Source: Gonatopus flavifemur
Taxonomy: Eukaryota; Arthropoda; Insecta; Hymenoptera; Dryinidae
Assembly: GCA_018340375.1 (NCBI GenBank)
Contig: JAFFJZ010000003.1
Span: forward strand, 13,144,001-13,208,000
Length of the DNA stretch: 64,000 bases
Direction: 5' to 3'
The translations under genes were made by a program, and so were the position numbers. A model generated the notes under the pieces. It was not told the origin of the DNA. It made no database searches and was given only the letters and a program-made list of their open reading frames with translations. The first letter of the stretch is position 1. Each line of letters opens with the position of its first letter. Below, piece by piece: positions 34,913 through 47,845 of this stretch.

Positions 34913-37300
34913 AAGAAAATAACAAAGAACTTTTCCTTTTCCCAATACACTCCTTAATCGTGGCGGATCGCTCTCGTTGTCTCTAATTGGCACTTTACGT
35001 ATAATTACTAAGTTACTTTCAATATCGAATATTTCATTCCTTCTCTTGAAATTTTATGAATGACTGCACCGATACTCGTGGGATGAAAGACAAAAATTAA
35101 ACGTGCTGTGGTTGCTCGCGGATCATTACTTTCACTCCCGAAAAGGTCATTTGCCTGATGAGTTCACTTACCCGAGTATAATTATCAAACGAACGGCCTA
35201 GGCTGAGAATGATTGTCAGGTTCATATTATTCGATCGTATTTACGAATCTTTGGTGCGTGAAAATCATGATAAATTCGATCGCGAGTGCACGTATCGTAT
35301 TATGATGCACAATTAAAATAGGATACATTACGCTTATGTGTTTCAACAAATATTGAAACGATTTTGATGATAAAATTCATCAATCCACATTGGAACGTTA
35401 GATTCATCGATGCGAACGAGGGAGAAAAAAGTTGATAATACGTTCACATAATAATCATATACATCCTATTTACATAAAGCAACGGTATTAAACCTGAATT
35501 TATCTCGTTCCGAGGTTTCTTGAAATTTACACACAAGAGAGCAATAATTCCACCATATTCTAGTCTGAAGTATCATACGATATAGTCCTCTTATACATGA
35601 CATTTCGAAATGAGCTCCTATGTCGTACCAAAGCACTATGCCATAGTCTGGGAATCACGTTTAATAATACACCGCGGATGTGTATGTACGTGAACGCGAA
35701 TGCGAGATTTTGTTCACGAATTATAGAATGAAAAATATCCTACAACTTGATTAAACTCCACATTGGAGGAGATATTTCGGGTTATTCGAAAAACCTGGTG
35801 GATAGCACTTGTCGATATTTTATCTCACGTTTTTATCCTGTAAATATTATTCGTGGATCCAATGTTTCAGTCTGACCTAACCCGAGAATGAATTGTTTTC
35901 TTTTTCTAAAAAATTTCTATTCCAAATCGAGTTAGGTTCAAGTCTTATTTCGAGGGAAGGAATTTTTCTCCGTAATGAGAAATCATTAGAGACTGTGTGG
36001 AAAAATCAACGAAGAAATATTTTTTCTCGTGAAAAACTTTAAGAAATCAAAGTTTCAAGGAATAAAGATTCCACGCTAGACTGCCCTGCATCCTCTGCAA
36101 TCTCACAGTTATCATATCTCATTCCACATAACGAGATTCTTTACATTCCCTCGTGTATCACATCTATATTTCAATGTCACTCACATGCCTGAAATATTTC
36201 GCGCCACGAGAGAAAGTCATTTTCAACATTATCGAATTCGCGGAACACGAGAATAATTTGATACGGATTTAAAGTTTCATTAGAAAACAAAATGCAAATG
36301 GCAATTTCACCTGCCAATTTTTATTCATCCGCTCAACTTATTTCTTCATATCTGTGGGTTGATATTACATTTCCTCGCGCAAAAGTTTCGCAAGAAACTC
36401 CTGAACAAACAACGATTTTAATAGCTACTTTCCAACAAGTTTTCAGAGGGACAGCATCGAAACTACGGCGAGTAACGAAGATGCCGAGAAGCAACAAGCT
36501 AAGAATATCCTGTGAAAGAAAATTGAGACCGTTTTAAAGTAGTTGACGTACAACTTTAATCAGTTCTAATACGGTTCATCGAATACACGTGTGAACCAAA
36601 TTATTACAAATCCTTCTATTTGAATATAATCACCCGGAGGGATCAAAAAGCCTTTCGAATGTGGAGGGATGAAGAACGGATTCAATATATTTCTAATGGG
36701 AAACCATCGAAATTCAATTTCGAACGGGTGACATAAAAAGTTCTTTATGAAAATTGAGACGAATGAAACGGTATCTCAGCCAGGAAAAGATTTGAATCCA
36801 TATCACACGCTATAAATCTGAGAAACTCAAACGCGTAGTAGTTGGAACCTCGAGCCAATCGAACGAGATGAAATTTGAGTCGTTAAATCAGATTGATATA
36901 AACTCGCAGGTGGAGTCCCGTTCGATCGATATTCATTTCATTCGAGAATTGTTGTCTCGTGGTAATAAACAAACATACACTAGAAAAAAATACTCATCGT
37001 GGCGATGGTTGAACGAATCCATCCTGTTATCCTGCATTCTTATTGCAACATGTGTTAGTTCAGGTCATTATAGCGATCAATCTTTTTTCTTAGTGTATAG
37101 TAAATTTTGACTATCATCTTTGACAAAGGTCATTCGATGCTGGATTCGTCCAATATTATAGCCTTTATAATGGTTGGAACGTGTATTAAATATCATATAT
37201 TATAACGTGGTATTATATAAGACCTTCGAGCTCTTCGACTGGCGTATATGATATCCAGGGTGGCAGATTCCAATTTAGATTCGATGTTGGGTACTGTTGG
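34913..37300. other. Unassigned AT-rich DNA
   Basis: No recognisable gene, RNA or repeat over about 2.4 kb. Open frames at 36292-36537 and 36868-37110 are short and unrecognised. Confidence 0.55.
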
Positions 37301-37304
37301 CTCT

Positions 37305-37361
37305 GGGTGGTGGTGATGGGAACGGTGGTAGTGGTGACGGTGGTGGTGGTGGTGGTGGTAG
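37305..37361. repeat. (GGT)n-rich imperfect triplet repeat
   Basis: Imperfect GGT/GTG/GAC triplets with a perfect core of about seven GGT units near 37340-37360. They generate glycine or valine runs on the plus strand and histidine runs on the minus strand. Confidence 0.85.
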
Positions 37362-37545
37362 CACCAGCACCCCTGGTAGCGATGGCACTCAACTATCGCG
37401 TCGCTATACTCGCTGGTGCCTGCTGGTTGAGAAACTCCTGCCATTCCGGTTGGGACTATGGGCAAGTCGTTTGTATACAAATATGCGAGCAAACAGGAAA
37501 TTAAGGAGTGCCCAGCCAAAGGCAATGGAGAAAGCGATAGCGATA

Positions 37546-37573
37546 GCAGCGGCAGCAGCAGCAGCAGCAGCCG
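37546..37573. repeat. (GCA)n microsatellite
   Basis: Eight or so GCA/GCG units. Together with the GGT repeat 200 bp upstream it gives low-complexity frames in all phases (alanine, serine or glutamine runs), none of them convincing. Confidence 0.85.
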
Positions 37574-40500
37574 CTATACGACATACCATACCGCGTATCC
37601 ATGTATACGTAGAAATAAGAGGAAGGATGCAAAGGACGTTCCTTTCCTTCCACCACTTCGGAGGACTGATAATCTGGAGAAAATCCAACCTCCCCCTTTT
37701 CTCTTGAGAAACGAAAGCATATTTCATTCGTTATTAATCAAATTTGATAATTATACCATACAAATAATAATGACGTTACTTTATAAATTAGAACCTATGG
37801 GATATCGTATTGTTTGACAATTCACTTACACGTTGTTGTTGCGAAATTGCTTCTGCCTCTGAATTTCTATAATTTACATCTGAAAAGTTACACGCGGAGA
37901 ATTCTCGAACAGTTCCACGAAAGCAGTTGTGGGTCAGAGAACTCTGTGCATTATTTCTCCATACATCATTGTCCTATGCGCAACAGTATATTATATCATG
38001 TTGAATTTCGTATTGTTAGAGTTTAGATATTTTCAAAATGATATTCGTGACAGAATTGTAAACGACAGTTGCAAATTGGATGCAGGATTATTGTGGTGTT
38101 CCAGGAAAGGGTTTCCCCTTCGGGCGTTCGATTGCATTCAATTCGATATTATACGATGGATTGAAAAATAAAAAAGAAACAAAGTTACCGTAGAGTTGAA
38201 TGTAAATTCGTTATAATTCACTTTTTCTCTCCAGCTCTCCTGAGAGAACATTGTTTCATCTAAGTGTGGTGGGTATTAATATCACTTCACCTGGCTGGTA
38301 TTATATCATTATCTTTTCCATTAGATACTACACTCTTCGTAACGGAGATACCATATCCATAAATTTTACTTTTTTTTCTATTTTGTGAGCTCTTTAGAGT
38401 TCCAATTTAGAAAAATGGAGAGTGGAAAAATTCTTTGTATGCATATGTATTATATTAAACGTCCAATTTATTTTATCATCTTTCGTAATTGGAGAGATTT
38501 CCAAAGTTAGCATTTTTTTTTTGTCTGTGATGTTTTTGAGCACACAAACTTTATACGTGCGGATCGTTATACCGCAAATTATCAGTCCTCTTGCAATAAT
38601 TTTCGCTGCTTTTGTTTGTGGTCTTGACACGACTGATTTTTCGTTTTCTTGTAGACTTGTGAATTATCGTCAACTTAGGGAAAATTCGAAATTCCCAAGA
38701 ATAATTATTAATGTACAATTGTGATTTTGTATTAAATTTAAGAATTTTTCCAACAGTGGATAGATGACGAAAACAACCACAACCAAAAGATTAGAATATT
38801 TGTGAGCCTTCGGGTATAAAATAAGAAAAAAAAAATGATCTTGATATATCACTGGCAGAGACCGTAACAGATTGCTTTCGAACAAAACTTCAGTCATTAT
38901 TCCCATGCGTTTCTGTTACTCTACCATCGTCGTTTTAGAAGAAAGTTTTTTCTAAACGTATCCGATCGTTCATTCCCCGTTGTTTTCTGTTCTCGTGTTT
39001 CCTCTACCGTTGAAAAAGATCTGCGAAATTTCATCTCCCAGCTTGGCAACATATGATGACATTTTATTCTCAAAGTTCATCTTGTAAAAGAATTTTTCGT
39101 GGTAGCATATGGCGAAATCACTTTTCACATCAAATGGGGTAACCGGAAACAAACTTGACGGTAATTTAGAAATCTCAGTTGTCATCTTAATCGGTTAAAA
39201 ATTGGTAAGAATTTTATTTGAATATCCACAATGCAATATCTGAGAACAACGTCTTACGTACACAAAGTTAAAGATCAATGGCATAATTCTCACATAGCGA
39301 TAACGTTGGATGAGGCGAAGCAATATGCGGATGCTATTGTGGCTTGTGTGCACAATGATTTATAGCCCATTAATCAAAATAGGCCAAATATAGGAGATAT
39401 CTAGATTTGCGCAATCGGATACATAAACATATGGTGAAATTACGGGAATCAATTGTCTGAGAGTACATTGGCTGATGACAATGTCTCTCTCTCTCTCTCT
39501 CTCTCTCCGTCTATCACGCATTATGTTATTACAAATCACACACATATACAAAATTTATGACAAGTATTAGTAACAGTGAATAAATTCAATGGATACGAGA
39601 AATTAACCGACATTCGTATGAACGGTATGGATTTTGAAGTAACGTATCAACAGCGCTGGAAACCAGCTGTCCACAAATGGGAGAGAAATTTCATTCAACG
39701 TTCAAATTGACACACATCATTCCAAATGAGCATGGTAAACGTTGAAACAAGAATTGTAACAAAAAAAAGGAATTAGTGCACTGTATAAAAATTCCACTTT
39801 CTCTTCATCGCAATTCAATAAACGACGAATCCTTGTCAAATATGATTTTGATATAAGTATATTAAACACGCCGGTGGAATTCATGCTTTCGAAATTTGTA
39901 CTATGCAAAGCATCGCGATGTAAAAGAGCTTTGCGATCCACGAAGTTAGGTCGGCTTTTACGAGCGTCGAATAGAGACGTAAAATGCTCATATTTCCACG
40001 ACGAACGGGAGAAAAATCCAACTGATTTACGAGTACGACGCAGTCCTCTACTTCTCGTACTGACTTTTCGACATTCATCCGAAAGAAGGTCGTCGATTCC
40101 TCCGGTGACGATGCTTTTTCAATGATCTCCAAAGGTTATTGCCCAGTTCGCGTCGACTTACATTTCTATCGCCAAGGAGAAAAAATTCAATAATCCCGTG
40201 TTATTACAAGGAACGTTTAATGTCATTCTTGATCGGACGGGCGCTTCTATAAGCGATAGATTCGATTGAATAAATGTATTGGGGAAACTCTTAAAAATTG
40301 TATTCCAAGAGAAGGAGAATAATCAGAGCATGTGTATCTTGAATGAATTCAGATGAAAGATCAGAAGCCACACGTATGATCCGAACTTGGGAACAAAATT
40401 GATAAAAGTAAGCCTTTCGATATTTCATTTCGCGTTGCTCGAGGAACATTCCAACAGGTACGTAGTATAGGGTAACAAAAACGAGTAACAAGCAATAACA
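37574..40500. other. Unassigned non-coding DNA
   Basis: No recognisable gene. A TC microsatellite lies at 39484-39508. Overlapping short frames on both strands near 39874-40132 are unrecognised. Confidence 0.5.
39484..39508. repeat. (TC)n microsatellite
   Basis: Twelve TC units. Confidence 0.9.
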
Positions 40501-42250
40501 GTTTTACAACGGTAACAACAACAACAATATCAAAATTGCCGCAAAGGTTGAACTTTGAGTAACTTAGGATAAGGTGCGAACAATAACGACAAAAAACGAA
40601 AACATCGCATCGAACGTTCCTGGAACGAAGTGAAAAAGTAATCTAGAGGATGGAAAGGATCGAGTATAGGTAAGTATTGTCGCGTCATATATTTTATCCC
40701 GCATCAGTGGTGTATGTGAACACACACACACCCGATGATCCAAAGAAAACCACCGGGACACGCGCCATTGCGCTGTTGTGGTTGGTCGCGTAAAATGTGC
40801 AGGGCATATATACGTTTTTGGTGCACCTGCGTCACCGACGCTACATCGGTTACACGGCAGAACGCTTCCACCTAGCACTTTTATAATCCAGATTTTACCT
40901 ATTCCGGTAATGTGCCGGAAACGGTGGAGCCAGAAAAATGAGTATATACATCAAGGTCTTATTAACTTCCTAGAGGTGTAATTCAAGGGGAAAATAAGAA
41001 TTATTAAAATCCCCCTGGAGGAGAGATATATTCTCTGGAAGAGAATACGTTTGGACGTGTATCTAGACTTACTGCGGAGAAGGATGTGGCGCATAATACC
41101 GTGTGGAAAATTCATGCGGAATTACACGAGCGGTGTATAAAACTACACGAAAGAATAGCGTTAGAGACAATTATTCGTACTTGCATCTTCACCTTGGGGA
41201 TTCCCGTCTTTCGAGACACACAACTGGAGAGGAAATGATATATAAGTCTTCGCAAAAATAAATACAATTTCACCCAATGGGATCGTACGTCTTTGTTTAG
41301 GAGAATTAAATAAACTGTCCTTTCTCGATGTCACTGTTGCCAGAGTTCATTCCTTGGGATCGCAGGGAAGAAGAATAATATCAAATGTACGTTATTTGAT
41401 ATTTCGATCCTTTGAAAATCTACGAGACACGATACGAAATATACTGAGGTCAGGGTCGATAATAACCGGGCAAAGTCCATTTTAACGCATTTAAGGATTT
41501 ACTCGGGAAGATTATTGATGCTCGGATAAAGAAGAGGGACAAAAGAAGCGAACAAAGACGAAGAAAGAAACGAGAATGAGAGGGAGGAAAAAAAGATTGA
41601 ACGAGCTCGATCCTGCAGCTCGTTTGCTTCTCGCCATTTCCTTCTTTCCTCTATTACTACTACTACTACTATGGTAGTGGTATTCCCCTGTAGGAGTTCC
41701 ACTGTTCTTCACCTCAAATCCATACCTTTTCCTTTTACTTCATTCGCCTTCGTCCAACTCTTTTCCGCTCTAGCAGAAATAACCTCTCCTCTCTGTACTT
41801 TTCATCCTCTTTCTCTCTCATATATACATACATATATATATATATGTCGTTCTCTCCACCTCACCAATTTCATCCTGGCCGTGAAGGATTCAAAAGAGAT
41901 TGAAAAAGATTTGCTCGACCCGTTACGAAGTAGGTGATAGAGACGAAAATGTAAGTGAAAGAGAGAAGGTGAGACGGAAGAAATCTGAGCGATGGAGGAC
42001 ATAAAGACCAGCCGTTTTACCCTTCGCCGATAAAATAACATTAAAACCGCGGGGAATCGAGGTAATTTTAGCATGGGGCAGCATCGTATTCTCATATTAT
42101 CCGCAAAATTTCTACGGTTACGTTACAGTTAAGACCAAGAGAAATTGGAAATGCATCCTTACGCGAGTTAACCGCGTTGCTCTCATACCGCTGTTTCTTG
42201 TTTCGTACATCAATCATCCACTCCAAAAGGCTTCTTTCCTCCCCAGGGAG
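40501..42250. other. GC-richer unassigned DNA
   Basis: No recognisable gene. It has a CpG-richer part near 40680-40930, a purine-rich tract near 41525-41600 and a TAC repeat at 41653-41672. It also has a TA/CA tract at 41821-41846 and pyrimidine-rich stretches around 41640-41820. Frames on both strands overlap and are low-complexity. Confidence 0.5.
41653..41672. repeat. (TAC)n microsatellite
   Basis: Five to six TAC/ACT units. Confidence 0.8.
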
Positions 42251-44730
42251 GTTTTATTCAATAAAGTAATAAATCAATCGATTTTTTTCTCCTCTTCTTA
42301 CGCGTTCAAATATTCCTTGTCATCCTGTGTTTCCTGTTTTTTTCCCCTTCTCTTCATTTTAAACCTCCAAATAGGAGGAAAAATCTACAAATTCCCGAAT
42401 TGATCGGAATGATTCATCCTCTTTTCGAACGAGAAATCAGTAAAAAGTGATATCTCCCGATTTCATTTTCGACCCTGACTTCTGGAATATTGGATTTCAG
42501 AGGGAATATACACGTCTTTCATTTTACATTCCAACTTTGGAGAACGTATCTATTTTCCAGTGCTTCTCAATTTCAAAAGTCGATCTCTCCTCTATCGCGT
42601 GCATCCGTAGTACGATCGAAATCTAAAATAATTTTCTTATCTCGGGAATGGAATGACAGTCGAAAAGTCAAATTTATCCGAAGCGTGATGGAAGATACAA
42701 GCGAATTTATATTCGAGAATTGTTACGGGTGTATGATTCATTTTATAATTGATCGGTATCTTCATTCAGTTCATTATTCAGTTGTCGATCTATCGAATAC
42801 TGAAGAATAAAATAGGGAACGAAGTGTATCTTCAATTTGCTAGGATGAACAGTAATTTTCAATCACAAATCTCTCCTCCCTGGAGACCGTAAGTTACACG
42901 GAACTGACTTGACAATCTGATGGATGTTACAGTTTCAAGAATTCGTCCAAGTGGTTCATCGTTGATCGTCGATTGTGCAGCCGGGGGTCGGTCAGACGGG
43001 TCTGTTTCGTCGTTCAATCACTATCACACCTTCGCTATCGTTCCCTCTTTATTCGTGTCTGTGTGCGTTCCTGTACACCAAAGTACTCGTGTTTACGTGC
43101 TAGAGTTATGTATAGTGCCGACAGGCCTCGTTTCCGACTTCTCTCTGGCTTTCAACGTCGAGTGATTTCGTGCACCTCTACACCCCTAGTTATCAAACTT
43201 AGATCACCATTAATTATAATTAATAAGGGTGCCAACCCTCCGAGCACAGTACTAATAGGTTTTCAGAAACTCAAATGCCCTTCGCTGCTATCCATACGAT
43301 GGATTATATAAAATATACGCTAAATCTTTTCAATTTATCAAATAGAGAGCAGACAAATGACTCAACGTGAAACTACTTGGAACGATTATGAACTTGTATG
43401 AGAAGTATTTCATGATCCTTCTCATTCAATCAATACAAAACCTCATTCCCTTCGATATTCTCCTCGTTGAACCTATATATATATATGATTTACAGTTGAT
43501 TCTTTAATCATCGTTTCAGATATGAATTGATTGATTAATTAGAACTGGATACAAATCACTGGATTTCCCACTAAAAGTCATACGAAATTGAATCCAGGAT
43601 TATCGAATAACATGTAAATCAAATCCAGCAGGATTGCTTTGAATCGCTCTATACATATAGTGTATATATATATAAACTCATAGCTTAGTGTTGTTCTTTT
43701 TTTTCTGTATTGAAATTTTTCATACCATCACAGAGGAGGATCGATTCGTTATTCTTTCGTTGAAAGTGCACACGCGTGGATATGTGTGTGGCGCACAGAT
43801 GTGACATCCATAAATCACAAAAGCAAAAACACCCGCAAATTTTGTGTTTCTTATAAAAGGAATATGCAGCTTCGCAATTGAATTTCGTATATATACGTGT
43901 ACCACAAAAATATGTGCTGTCAACGGCACACATTAAAAAGTTCAAAGAAATGATACACCGTTCTCAGGAGTGAATTGCTCGAAACGAATGTATCGTATTA
44001 TGATCGTATCACTGGAGATGTCATCGGGTGAAAGAAATAGTTGAAAATTTGCGTGCCTAAGTACCATCGAGCATTTCATTCGCAAAGCTTTTGATTAAAA
44101 ACTCATGATGCATAATGTATGGTTGTACACGCTTCATCTCTGTGGGATTTATTATCTACGTAGGATATTGAATATGAATAATTTAAACATCCAATCGAGT
44201 TGAAAGTTTATTAAAAGTTAACGTAGTTTTCAATACTGTGTATACAGAGATATATAATTTGTATAATACAGAAACGTTATCCATGGAGGGATTCCCTGAT
44301 TCGCAAGGCACGGAGCAAATGGATATCGTGAGTTCAAAAGAATCTCTCGACAAGCGGTTGAGTTTCGTCATTGGGAGTTAACAAAGCGAGATAAGGAACA
44401 ATGAGGAAAATCGAGTTGGAAACAAAACGAATGGAATGGGAGGGAATACGTCTCGTTGACCAAAGCAAAGTCCTTGCTGCTTTTTGCTGCGGAAATACGA
44501 CCAGTAATTGCGTTTGTGTGTAGCTTTTAGAAAATAAGGGATGACGAAGGGAGAGGAGTGGGACAGCAGTTTTATTACGTCGGCATTTATTCGGCAGCGA
44601 AGAGACAGCGGGCCACTTAGCGGTGAGAGACAAATGTATTTACGTCGTGAATCTGCCAGGAAGCCCGCATTTCTACCTTTCGTACTCCCGAGCAACGGAC
44701 CGAAGATGCCTTGCCCTATAGTAGTCTTGG

Positions 44731-44747
44731 TCGTCGTCGTCGTCGTG
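44731..44747. repeat. (TCG)n microsatellite
   Basis: About five to six TCG units. Confidence 0.8.
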
Positions 44748-45492
44748 AAAATTATGGGTAACGCTTTTCTCTCGGTTACCGCTTTCCTCAAACCGTATTA
44801 TATACATCAAAATAAACATCCGACCAGGGTGAATAAAAAGTCACATAGATTTTCAATCTTTGTTCTTCGTTTTGTTCCCTCTCTCGATCAAGGGAACATT
44901 TTTGAAATTGCTTTTCTACCTTCTCCATTCGTCTTGTTGTTTTAATTATTGAACCCATTATTGTTCACAGACTCGCATGAACTCCCCGTTCGTTCATTAA
45001 TCCACGCGTACAAAAGATAATACATTATCTTCCCTGATTCACAAACTGTTACGCAATTTCGTTGAACCCACTATCATACATATCCTTTCCTATGCGCCGT
45101 TGTGTGATATTTACATATACAGGATCCTTTGTACCACCGCTTCTCCCATGGCAACGAATCGACGCGGTGGTATGGGAGAAACATTGGATTTTCATTTTAA
45201 TCTCGGACAGTCACCCCCGTGACATATCGTTAGCACTAGTCGCATGCACTATACATAATATATAATTGCTTCGTATATACGCTGTCAGCTCTGTGTAGGC
45301 GCGCGCTTACACTACTGTACAAGTGATAAATGAGTGAATCGTTAGTTCGAAAGACTCCAATGGATGTGATGAATTATCCAAAAGAATAATTCATCGTGAC
45401 GAGTGTGCAGTTCTTTCGAATCGAACGTTCAACTTTTATCCGTCATTAATTGCAGTTGAATTTTCAAGCCGCAAACCGTATCTATCTGCTCA

Positions 45493-45495
<3 letters not shown>

Positions 45496-45524
<29 letters not shown>
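45496..45524. repeat. (TC)n microsatellite
   Basis: Fourteen to fifteen TC units, the longest TC run in the window. Confidence 0.92.
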
Positions 45525-45527
<3 letters not shown>

Positions 45528-46448
45528 GGATATGCGGAATATTCAGACAAAAATCTATAGAAATTCACAACATCCTTCCCGTGCATCAACTATACTGAAT
45601 TATGTAGAAATTATATAAATAAAATGTTGAGAAAAACGAACACGAGTCTTCCACAAATTCATTAAAATTGGCATGACAAATAAATTAAACAGAAGCTTTG
45701 GATAAGAAATATATATTCGAGACCCACGAATGTAGCACACATGATTCACTTGCATCGGAATAATAATACAATCTCATTTTGGAACAAAATATACAATTCG
45801 GATCCAATGAAAATAAAGTGCGCGACAATAAATACAAAGATACAAAAGCAAGGATGAAAAATCAGTTTCACGAATGGACGTCGTTAAATTCATCTCGATT
45901 TCAATGAATGTGATTTATATCGGAAGATTCAATTGAAATATATTTTTCTATGGGAGGAATCAGACCGCTTTAACAATTCGAGACTGTGAAATGATTGTAC
46001 GAATAGTGTGTGAGTGATGAAAATCACGAACTTTATTTTAAAACCAAGGGAATTGTTGAGCGTAATGAGAAAGAGAAAAAATTTGATGTAGAAGAAATTC
46101 AAGCGAGCGTGAAGCACTCACAGGCACAGATAGTTCTTCCCAAGGAGAGCTCGTTTGAACAAAGAAGGGCCAATAATAAGATAGGTGATTCCTACCTTTT
46201 TTCTTTCTCAAGACTCTAAAGAAAACAGGATTCTGTTCCTTACGTGATATGGTCTTTCATCATCGTTACTTGAGCTTGCAAAACAAAAAATAGAGCAAAA
46301 ATTATGTAAATTATGTGAATAATGATTTTTCTGGATTTTGATTTGGAAATCGAAGGCTTCAAAAATAGCAATATCTTTTAGATCATTGCCGAGGTACATA
46401 TTGAACCCTTAATGAGACAATGCACAATGAATCCAGTCTATTGTGGAA

Positions 46449-46536
46449 CAGTTTTCAGAATTATATATAATTGTGTAGAAATTATGTATTAACTATATTG
46501 AATTATACACTAATTATGTATAATTTTGAAAGTTCC
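46449..46536. repeat. AT-rich dispersed repeat, family D, copy 3
   Basis: Starts CAGTTTTCAGAATTATAT and ends ATGTATAATTTTGAAAG, with ATATTGAATTATACACTAAT inside. It matches copy 1 at 32375-32481 word by word in the same order. Confidence 0.6.
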
Positions 46537-46721
46537 GCCATATGAGATGGTTCTGAATTAAAATTTTCACGTTAGACGTAATTGAGTTGATATTCATGTA
46601 GTCTGAACATGAACATCCTTGCTCTACTTACTAGTGACGGTTATGGGTAAATTCTCCATCAAGGGGTTAAAAATGAGAATTATTTGTATACTTCTGTGTT
46701 TTTTTGCAACTAAGTAGCTGA

Positions 46722-46882
46722 GTAGCTAACACGGACACTGACAGTCATTGAATTAGCTCCCGCAGCTGAATTCCAGCTGTTACCGCAAATAAATTAGCTA
46801 CAAATGCAAAATTTCTTGCTGTAACAGCTGAAATTTAGCTACAGGTGCTAATTTAATGACTGTCCATGTCCGTGCTAGCTAC
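46722..46882. mobile_element. Foldback element with 36-bp inverted arms
   Basis: Left arm 46722-46757 (GTAGCTAACACGGACACTGA then CAGTCATTGAATTAGC). Right arm 46847-46882 is its complement with about four mismatches. The 89-bp loop has its own inverted pair, CAGCTGTTAC (46774-46783) and GTAACAGCTG (46821-46830), so the whole unit can fold as a two-part hairpin. Weaker pairing (CTAAG/CTTAG) continues outside the arms. No coding frame. The vocabulary resembles 21415-21640. Confidence 0.78.
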
Positions 46883-46915
46883 TTAGAGGCTGCGACTGAA
46901 TGGTTTTACCTCCTA

Positions 46916-47316
46916 CACTAAAAGAATTTTATTTTGAAAATTACCGTAAACCTTTTACAAAATTTCACTTTCAACTGTTCAAAAACTCATCCATTTTTAT
47001 AGACTGCCCAGCAATTTTTTGAAAAATTTTTACCCGTTCTTCGATTACTGAAATTTCACGGTAGCATGGTCCGGAACCGACCGGTGGTCCCATTCCGACC
47101 ACGATTTTTTAGAACGACCAATACGCAGTTCTCCATTACAGCCTCAATATCTTGAATAAATTGTACCTGACAAATTGGTCAAGATGCTCAAAACTTCCCC
47201 CCAAAGAATCCAAATTTGGTTTAAATGAATAAATAATTTGTTGACATTTTCATTGCCTCTGCTAACTGGGTGGTTGGTTTCGGACCATACTCCCCTACAA
47301 CAAAATTCTTTCAGTG
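46916..47316. mobile_element. MITE, 401 bp, CACT-AAAGAATTTT ends, TA-flanked
   Basis: Left end CACTAAAAGAATTTTATTTT and right end AACAAAATTCTTTCAGTG (47299-47316) are inverted repeats with about two mismatches in eighteen. Both are flanked by TA (46914-46915 and 47317-47318). It belongs to the CACTG-ended, TA-flanked class. A second inverted pair lies inside (47060-47294), close to the right end. No transposase frame. Confidence 0.83.
47060..47294. repeat. Internal inverted repeat inside the 46916-47316 MITE
   Basis: GGTAGCATGGTCCGGAACCG at 47060-47079 pairs with the complement of a right arm at about 47272-47294 that includes GGTTTCGGACCAT. About 19 of 23 positions match. It may be an older element captured by the MITE, or an internal part of the MITE itself. 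Confidence 0.6.
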
Positions 47317-47430
47317 TACATTCAGCCAGCGAACGGAAAGTGAGTATTTTCCTCCCGTTCTTGTACATTCGTCTGACATTCAGCACTTCCTCTTTCAATA
47401 ATGCGGCAGTAAACAGACGCTTTTCACGTA

Positions 47431-47664
47431 CACTGTAAAAAGAAACTCCCAAAAAAAGTTTGGAAGTTTTTTCCCAAACATTTTTTAGTAAATTGTCAAA
47501 CAATTCTGGTGAAGTTTCAAAAAATGTTTGTCAGTTGACAAATATTTGTCGGAAAGTCACGAAAAATATTTGAAAATTCACAAAAAATTTGTGGAAATTT
47601 ACAAATCCTCAAGTTTTTCACCATACTTCTTTTCTTTGGAAATTCACAAATATTTGTTACAGTG
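47431..47664. mobile_element. MITE, 234 bp, CACTGTAA ends
   Basis: CACTGTAA at 47431 and TTACAGTG ending at 47664, with TA before the left end and CA after the right. The interior repeats CAAATATTTGT, AAATTTGTGGAAATTT and CAAACATTTTTT words, several self-complementary. No coding frame. It lies 115 bp from the previous MITE. A frame here (47517-47747, minus strand) is built from these sub-repeats and is not a gene. Confidence 0.75.
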
Positions 47665-47773
47665 CAGATGTGGAAAAAACAGACTCTCGGTGTCAAATCA
47701 ATATTTTTATGTTCATGGCAAGAGGGGAGGGCTAATGAATCATCCAAAAATGTAATTTAGGGGATTTGGGTGT

Positions 47774-47845
47774 CAACCCCCGAGTAGAAAAATTTTCAAA
47801 AGTATATAAAATTTATATACAATTATATTAAACTTCTATAAAACC
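47774..47845. repeat. AT-rich dispersed repeat, family D, copy 4
   Basis: The leader CAACCCCCGAGTAGAAAAAT then TTTCAAAAGTATATAAAATT matches copy 2 at 32585. Confidence 0.55.

Larger units (their letters stand above)
42251..46448. other. Unassigned non-coding DNA
   Basis: No recognisable gene. It contains a TCG triplet run at 44731-44747 and a long TC run at 45496-45524. Frames near 42920-43311 and 44334-44945 overlap on both strands without known domains. Confidence 0.5.

Noticed and set aside
37297..37727. Frames encoding Gly, His, Ala or Ser runs on both strands
   Set aside because: All are produced by GGT and GCA triplet repeats. Low-complexity runs in several frames at once are not evidence of coding.
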